A stretch of 64,000 nt of DNA from Hymenobacter fodinae. Lineage in GTDB: Bacteria; Bacteroidota; Bacteroidia; Cytophagales; Hymenobacteraceae. The notes under the pieces are model-generated. The model was not told the origin of the DNA. It searched no databases and worked only from the letters and a program-made list of their open reading frames with translations. This document shows, piece by piece, positions 59,414-64,000 of the stretch. Numbering within the stretch: position 1 is the first letter of the stretch; every line of letters starts with the position of its first letter. A program made the translations under genes and the position numbers. The DNA is taken from positions 183,209 through 247,208 of the forward strand of contig NZ_SRLA01000007.1 of assembly GCF_004745825.1 (NCBI RefSeq), given 5' to 3'.

Positions 59414-62400
59414 ATGCACATGACTACTATGGTCAGAAGGCTAACGGGCGCGGCTACGCTGCTGGCGGCCGCGCTGGCCCTGCCCGCCCAGGCCCAGACG
59501 CTGGCTTTCCCCGGCGCGGGCGGCTTCGGGCGCTTTGCTTCAGGGGCCCGCGGCGTGGCTAACCCCACCGTGTACACCGTGACCAACCTCAACGACAGCG
59601 GCCCCGGCTCCCTGCGCGATGCCGTGAGTCAGCCGGGCCGCATAGTGGTGTTTGCCGTGGGCGGCATCATCAACCTGCAAAGCAACGTGCAGGTGGCGCC
59701 CAACGTGACCGTAGCGGGCCAAACGGCTCCCGGCGACGGCATTGTGGTATTCAATAAGCGTATCACCTTTACGGGCTCCAACAACAGCATCTGCCGGTTT
59801 CTGCGGGTGCGGTTGGGGGCCACCGGCAACCAGGGCAACGACGCCTCGGGCCTGGCCAACGGCGCCAATATCATCCTCGACCACATGTCGTTTTCCTGGG
59901 GCATGGACGAGGTATTCTCCATCAACTGGGACGGCAAAGGCACGGCACCCGACAACATCACGGTGCAGAACTCCATCATCGGGCAGGGCCTGCACAAGGT
60001 CAACCACTCGGCGGGCGGCCTGATTCAGACGCCTGATGGAGGCAAGGTGAGTCTGCTGGGGAACCTCTACATCAGCAACAAAACCCGCAACCCCAAGGTG
60101 AAGGGGGTGAACGAGTTTGTAAACAACGTGGTGTACAACTGGGGCAACGGCAACCGCCTGGGCGACCAGCTGAATTACGGCTGGTCGGGCGACGCCTATA
60201 TTATGGGCGGCTCCTCGGGTGTGTCGGAAGTCAATATTATCAACAACTACTTCGTGGGCGGCCCGCTTACCCCACCCGAGAAAACCACGCCTTTCTCGCG
60301 CGGCACGGGCACCTTCAATGTGCACGGCTCGGGCAACTACTTCGATAACAACCGCAACGGCGTGCTCGACGGCACCCTGGTGCCCTTCGACTCGGTGGGC
60401 TACCCCGGCATCACCGGGGAGGCCTTCAAGGCTCAGCCCTTTGCCTACCCAGCCGCCGCGCCCAAGCTTACCGCCGCCCAGGCCTACCAGCAGGTGATTG
60501 ACAGCGTGGGCGCTACCTACCCCCGCCGCGACCAGGTGGATGGTCTCATGGTGGACGAGGTTCGCTCCCGCGGTACCAAGGGCCTGTATGTGTATACTGA
60601 AACGGATTTGCCCTTTGCCAATGGCGGCCTGGGCGACGTATTTAATGCGCCCGCGCCCCTGGACTCAGACAAAGATGGAATTCCCGATGCCTGGGAAGAT
60701 GCGCACGGCCTCAACAAGCACAACGCCGCCGATGCCGTGGCCTACAGCACCGCCGCGCCGGCTTACCTCAACGTGGAGGTGTACGTCAACTCCCTAATCA
60801 AAACACCGGCGCCCGACTTCGTAAAGCCACCGACCAACGTGCAGCTCGCAGCCAAAACCACCGAGCTGCCCGCGCCCACCAGCGAGGTTACGCTGACCTG
60901 GGCCGACAACTCGCCCAACGAAAGCCACTTCGTGCTAGAGCGTTCCGAGGATGGAGTGGCCTACACCGCCATTGCCCAGCCCGCCGCCAATGCCACCACC
61001 TACACCGACCAGGGGCTGGTGCCCAACAGGACCTATTACTACCGCCTGCTGGCCGTGACAAACGGGGAAAGCTCCACGTATAGCTCAGTGGCATCGGTGA
61101 AAACGCCCGCTTTGCCCTCAGCACCTGTGGTGGCCGGTACGCCTACGCCCGCCAACGGGTTTCAGTATGCGGAGCTGGTTGCCAATGCTCTGACCCTAAA
61201 ATGGACGGGCAGCACCAACACTACTTCCTACACCGTGTACTTCGGCACCTCACCCGAGAACCTGATTAAGCTGAAAGAAGTGGCCTACGTGGCCGCGCCG
61301 TCTCTGACCGTACCTAACTTATTGGAAAACACAACCTACTACTGGCGCGTGGATGCCACCAACGCCAAAGGCACCGCCGACGGCGCCGTCTGGTCGTTTA
61401 GAACGGCGGGCAGCATCACGCCCCAACTCGTAGGCTACTGGGGCTTCGATGAAACCGCCGCCGACGGCACCCAGATTACCGACCAATCAACTTACGCTAA
61501 CCACGGCGTGCTCGGCCTCGATGACGACGACCAAAGCATTCGGGTGGCCGGTAAAGTAAACGGCGCCCTCAACTTTGCCTCGGCCGATGTGAATCGCTAC
61601 GTGGTGAGCATCCCGCACCAAGACCAGCTCTACCTCGATCAAAGCTCTTTCTCCTTGTCGTTCTGGATGAAGGCCACCACGGCCCAACTGCCCCAGGACA
61701 ACAGCACCAGCGCCTACCTGCTCTGCAAGGGTTCCATCACTCGCAGTGCCACCACCGGCGCTACCGGCAAGCGTTTCAACATCGAGTTCAAGAACAAGCA
61801 ATTCCGCTTTGCTATTGACGACGATAAGAACAAGGACGAGCTGCAGATTGGCGGCGCGCCCTTCTTCACCGGCGAGTGGGTGCACGTGGTAGCCCTGCGC
61901 GACGTGGCGACCAAAAAGATCCAGGTGTACCTGAACGGCGTGCTGGTGAAAGAAATGACCACCAAGGCCCTGGGCATCGGCGAGGCCAGTGACCTGATTG
62001 TGGGCAACATTGGTGAGCTGGAATTCATATCTTCGGCCAACTCCCCGGCCCCTTATAAGGGAGCCCTCGATGAACTGCGCGTGTACAACTACGCCCTTAG
62101 CAAGTCGGAAATTGCCGATCTGATGAAGGCCAAGCAAACCATCACGTTTGCCGCTCTGCCCGCCAAGCTGCTCGGCGACGCCGACTTTGCCCTGACGGCC
62201 ACCGCTAGCTCGGGGCTGCCTGTTACCTACACCAGCTCCGATGAGAAAGTAGCCGTCATCAGCGGCGACGCGGTGCGCATGGTGGGGGCCGGCACCGCAA
62301 CTATTACGGCCACCCAGGCCGGCAACGCGGGTTTCCTAGCTGCCGAGCCCGTAGGCCAGTCCCTGACCGTAGCGCCCCTGCTGGTGAAAGCCCGCACCCA

Positions 62401-63613
62401 GGATGGCGACAATGGCCGCCTCACCAACAACACCATCAAACCCAACCTCACTATTGCCAACGAAGGCCCGGTACCGGTGGCCTACGCCGAGCTGACGGCC
62501 CGCTACTGGCTCACCGCCGAAAATGACGCCGGCCTGAACGCCTGGATTGACTACGCCCAGTTGGGCAACAGCCAGATCAAGACCCAGTACGTGCGCCTTG
62601 CGCAGCCGCGCAACGGGGCCTACGGCTATGTGGAGTATGCCTTTGCACCGGCCGCGGGCACGCTGGCGGCGGGCGGTACTTCGGGCGTTGTACAGTCACG
62701 CCTGGCCAACCAGGACTGGGCCAACCTTAACGAAGGCGACGATTATTCCTACCGCAGCGCCTCTGCCTACGTGCTCAACCACCACGTCACGCTCTACCGC
62801 AACGGCCGCCTCGTATGGGGCACCGAGCCCACCGAAGCAACCCCCGAAACCAAGGTGCAGGTGCTGGCCGCTAACCGCAACCGGAACACCAGCACCAACA
62901 GCATCAGCATCACGCTTTCCCTTAGCAATACTGGCAATCAGCCCCTTCGCTACGAAGACCTGAAAGTGCGCTACTGGTTCAGCCCCGAAGGCACCGCACC
63001 CCTCAATCACACCGTGGACTACGCCAAGCTGGGCGCAGCGTCCATCACCGGGCAGTTTGCGGAGGCTACGGCCACTGGGGCAGAGGCTTACTTGGAGCTG
63101 GGCTTCCAGCCAACTGCTGGTACGCTCTACCCCCTAAGCCGTACGGGTGACATCCAGTACCGCATCACCAAAGCCGACTGGTCGAGCTTCCAGGAGGCCA
63201 ACGACTATTCCTACCGCCCCGCCGGCCCCCTCGCCGAAAACGACCACATCACGGTGTACTACCAGGGCCAGTTGGTATACGGTGTAGAGCCGGCTACTCT
63301 TGCGGCCCGCTCGGCGCAGCTAAGCACGGCGGCTACGGCGGCCTCCACCACGGCCACTAAGCTTCAGGTGGCTGTGCTGGGTAACCCCGTAACCGAAAAT
63401 GAGGCGACAATCGAAGTAAGCGGCGTGCAGGGCCAGGCTCTGGAAATCAGCCTGTACGACCTGCAGGGCCGCAAGCTCACCACGCAAGCTGTGCCGCAGG
63501 CGGCCTCCGTTCAGCAGCAGCGCCTACCGGTAAGCTCCTTGCCGGCGGGCGTGTACCTGCTCCGGGTGACTTCCGGCAGCCAGTCGTCGGTAACTCGATT
63601 GGTCAAGCCTTAA
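59414..63613 (+). CDS. Multidomain secreted pectate lyase with CBM3-like modules and T9SS tail
   Basis: 1399 residues with a signal peptide (LTGAATLLAAALALPAQAQ). Domains in order: PL1 beta-helix ~28-410 (LAFPGAGGFGRFASGARGVA, FSWGMDEVFSINWDG), calcium motif at ~415 (LDSDKDGIPDAWEDAHGLNK), FN3 at ~470-565 and ~569-665, LamG/concanavalin-like ~669-900 (LVGYWGFDETAADGTQITDQ), Ig-like ~906-985 (GLPVTYTSSDEKVAVISGD), two CBM3-like modules ~989-1140 and ~1145-1300 (LTARYWLTAENDAGLNAWID; LKVRYWFSPEGTAPLNHTVD), and a type A T9SS sorting domain from ~1317 (LPAGVYLLRVTSGSQSSVTR). It would be exported by the type IX system and held on the surface or released, binding cell-wall polysaccharide while cutting pectin. 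It starts 139 bp after the simpler PL1 gene. A strong terminator follows. Confidence 0.92.
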   Translation: MHMTTMVRRLTGAATLLAAALALPAQAQTLAFPGAGGFGRFASGARGVANPTVYTVTNLNDSGPGSLRDAVSQPGRIVVFAVGGIINLQSNVQVAPNVTVAGQTAPGDGIVVFNKRITFTGSNNSICRFLRVRLGATGNQGNDASGLANGANIILDHMSFSWGMDEVFSINWDGKGTAPDNITVQNSIIGQGLHKVNHSAGGLIQTPDGGKVSLLGNLYISNKTRNPKVKGVNEFVNNVVYNWGNGNRLGDQLNYGWSGDAYIMGGSSGVSEVNIINNYFVGGPLTPPEKTTPFSRGTGTFNVHGSGNYFDNNRNGVLDGTLVPFDSVGYPGITGEAFKAQPFAYPAAAPKLTAAQAYQQVIDSVGATYPRRDQVDGLMVDEVRSRGTKGLYVYTETDLPFANGGLGDVFNAPAPLDSDKDGIPDAWEDAHGLNKHNAADAVAYSTAAPAYLNVEVYVNSLIKTPAPDFVKPPTNVQLAAKTTELPAPTSEVTLTWADNSPNESHFVLERSEDGVAYTAIAQPAANATTYTDQGLVPNRTYYYRLLAVTNGESSTYSSVASVKTPALPSAPVVAGTPTPANGFQYAELVANALTLKWTGSTNTTSYTVYFGTSPENLIKLKEVAYVAAPSLTVPNLLENTTYYWRVDATNAKGTADGAVWSFRTAGSITPQLVGYWGFDETAADGTQITDQSTYANHGVLGLDDDDQSIRVAGKVNGALNFASADVNRYVVSIPHQDQLYLDQSSFSLSFWMKATTAQLPQDNSTSAYLLCKGSITRSATTGATGKRFNIEFKNKQFRFAIDDDKNKDELQIGGAPFFTGEWVHVVALRDVATKKIQVYLNGVLVKEMTTKALGIGEASDLIVGNIGELEFISSANSPAPYKGALDELRVYNYALSKSEIADLMKAKQTITFAALPAKLLGDADFALTATASSGLPVTYTSSDEKVAVISGDAVRMVGAGTATITATQAGNAGFLAAEPVGQSLTVAPLLVKARTQDGDNGRLTNNTIKPNLTIANEGPVPVAYAELTARYWLTAENDAGLNAWIDYAQLGNSQIKTQYVRLAQPRNGAYGYVEYAFAPAAGTLAAGGTSGVVQSRLANQDWANLNEGDDYSYRSASAYVLNHHVTLYRNGRLVWGTEPTEATPETKVQVLAANRNRNTSTNSISITLSLSNTGNQPLRYEDLKVRYWFSPEGTAPLNHTVDYAKLGAASITGQFAEATATGAEAYLELGFQPTAGTLYPLSRTGDIQYRITKADWSSFQEANDYSYRPAGPLAENDHITVYYQGQLVYGVEPATLAARSAQLSTAATAASTTATKLQVAVLGNPVTENEATIEVSGVQGQALEISLYDLQGRKLTTQAVPQAASVQQQRLPVSSLPAGVYLLRVTSGSQSSVTRLVKP

Positions 63614-63644
63614 CCCACTTCTATTTCCACACTGTGTAAAACCT

Positions 63645-63691
63645 AAACGAGCCGGCATGCAGAGATTAATCTTCTGCATGCCGGCTCGTTT
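63645..63691 (+). terminator. Terminator of the pectin cluster
   Basis: AAACGAGCCGGCATGCAGA (63645-63663), loop GATTAATCT, exact reverse complement 63673-63691 ending in CGTTT. It lies 32 bp after the lyase stop, between convergent genes. Confidence 0.85.
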
Positions 63692-63737
63692 GTTGGGTAT
63701 TTTCGGAAGGCTAATGCCCTAGGCCACTCTGCGGCGG

Positions 63738-64000
63738 CTACAGAGTCATGCCGCCCGTTAGCTCAAGGCGCTGGCCATTCACCCACTTAGCTTCCTCGCT
63801 GCAGAGGAAGGCCACTACACCGCCTATATCGTCGGGCAGGCCTACCCGACCTAGGGCGGTTATGCTGGCCACATATTCCCGAATCTCGGGGGTGTCCTGC
63901 ATGGCACCACCCCCAAAGATGGCGCCGGGAGCCACTACGTTGACCGTAATACTTCGCGTCCCTAATTCAAGGGCCAGGTAGCGCGTGAACACTTCCACGG
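63738..64000 (-). CDS. SDR-family oxidoreductase, 5' end cut by window edge
   Basis: Only the C-terminal ~87 residues are present; the frame runs off the right edge (the GTG at 63998 is an internal Val codon in context). Features: VEVFTRYLALELGTRSITVN, VVAPGAIFGGGAMQD, LGRVGLPDDIGGVVAFLCSE and the terminal WVNGQRLELTGGMTL, all typical of classical short-chain dehydrogenases ('~~~G~~i~v~GG~~'). The catalytic YxxxK lies outside. It converges on the pectin cluster. Confidence 0.9.
   Translation of the reverse strand, partial: VEVFTRYLALELGTRSITVNVVAPGAIFGGGAMQDTPEIREYVASITALGRVGLPDDIGGVVAFLCSEEAKWVNGQRLELTGGMTL

Noticed and set aside
59540..60325. Minus-strand frames opposite the second pectate lyase
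   Set aside because: His/Val/Gly-rich shadow of PL1 coding sequence.
1..64000. tRNA, rRNA or tmRNA genes and riboswitches
   Set aside because: None recognised on either strand by reading; a covariance-model scan would be needed to exclude small RNAs.

Overview
The window looks like part of a large plasmid, or a plasmid-derived island, from a high-GC member of the Bacteroidota, most plausibly Hymenobacter or a close relative. The reasons are: a C-terminal type IX secretion (T9SS) sorting domain, Bacteroides-type TraK/TraM/TraN conjugation proteins, a rhamnogalacturonan/pectin utilisation cluster of Bacteroidota type, many hypothetical proteins of Cytophagales character, and GC-rich coding DNA. 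The plasmid assignment rests on two iteron-plus-Rep initiator modules, a ParA partition locus with centromere-like repeats, plasmid-type UmuDC, a site-specific resolvase and conjugation-gene remnants.

Layout. 0-12.3 kb is accessory DNA with decayed stretches: an AraC regulator cut by the left edge, a serine hydrolase, a trypsin-like protease overlapping a small carboxypeptidase-regulatory-like gene, an ECF sigma factor with a membrane partner, an alpha/beta hydrolase with a DoxX-like protein, a DUF6252-like lipoprotein, and remnants of a polysaccharide deacetylase and a short-chain dehydrogenase/epimerase. 12.3-13.7 kb holds a tyrosine recombinase flanked by two inverted-repeat sites that share an 8-mer, followed by a 34-bp-arm palindrome. 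14.2-26.7 kb is a protease-rich cluster: a 1505-residue multi-pass membrane protein with two large extracytoplasmic sensor-like regions and a degenerate NTPase-like module, a hypothetical protein, and a divergent set encoding a papain-like protease fused to an alpha/beta-hydrolase-like domain, an M15 peptidase, a caspase-like protease and a subtilase. 26.7-28.0 kb is a visibly AT-rich islet with two hypothetical genes.

29.5-35.4 kb, on the minus strand, is a TerY-P-like signalling cluster: VWA protein, PP2C phosphatase, Ser/Thr-type kinase with zinc ribbon, membrane-anchored actin/Ppx-like ATPase-fold protein and a coiled-coil protein. 35.8-44.1 kb is the plasmid core: umuD, umuC, a small gene, an 85-bp near-perfect palindrome, parA, a small ribbon-helix-helix-like partner, then iteron array 1 with rep 1 and iteron array 2 with rep 2. 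44.2-47.0 kb is a truncated conjugation block (5'-truncated traK, traM, traN). 47.7-48.4 kb is a resolvase with a res-like site. 49.4-63.6 kb is a same-strand pectin/rhamnogalacturonan degradation cluster: PL22, GH105, GH106, a beta-propeller glycosidase, an SGNH esterase and two PL1 pectate lyases, the second with FN3, LamG, Ig-like, CBM3-like and T9SS domains. The right edge cuts an SDR oxidoreductase.

How they work together (inference). The pectin enzymes would attack homogalacturonan and rhamnogalacturonan outside the cell and in the periplasm and finish the oligosaccharides. The plasmid core provides replication, segregation, translesion repair and multimer resolution. The protease/membrane-sensor cluster and the TerY-P-like cluster are the best candidates for incompletely described stress-response or conflict systems. 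All assignments come from reading motifs in the sequence; no database search was run.
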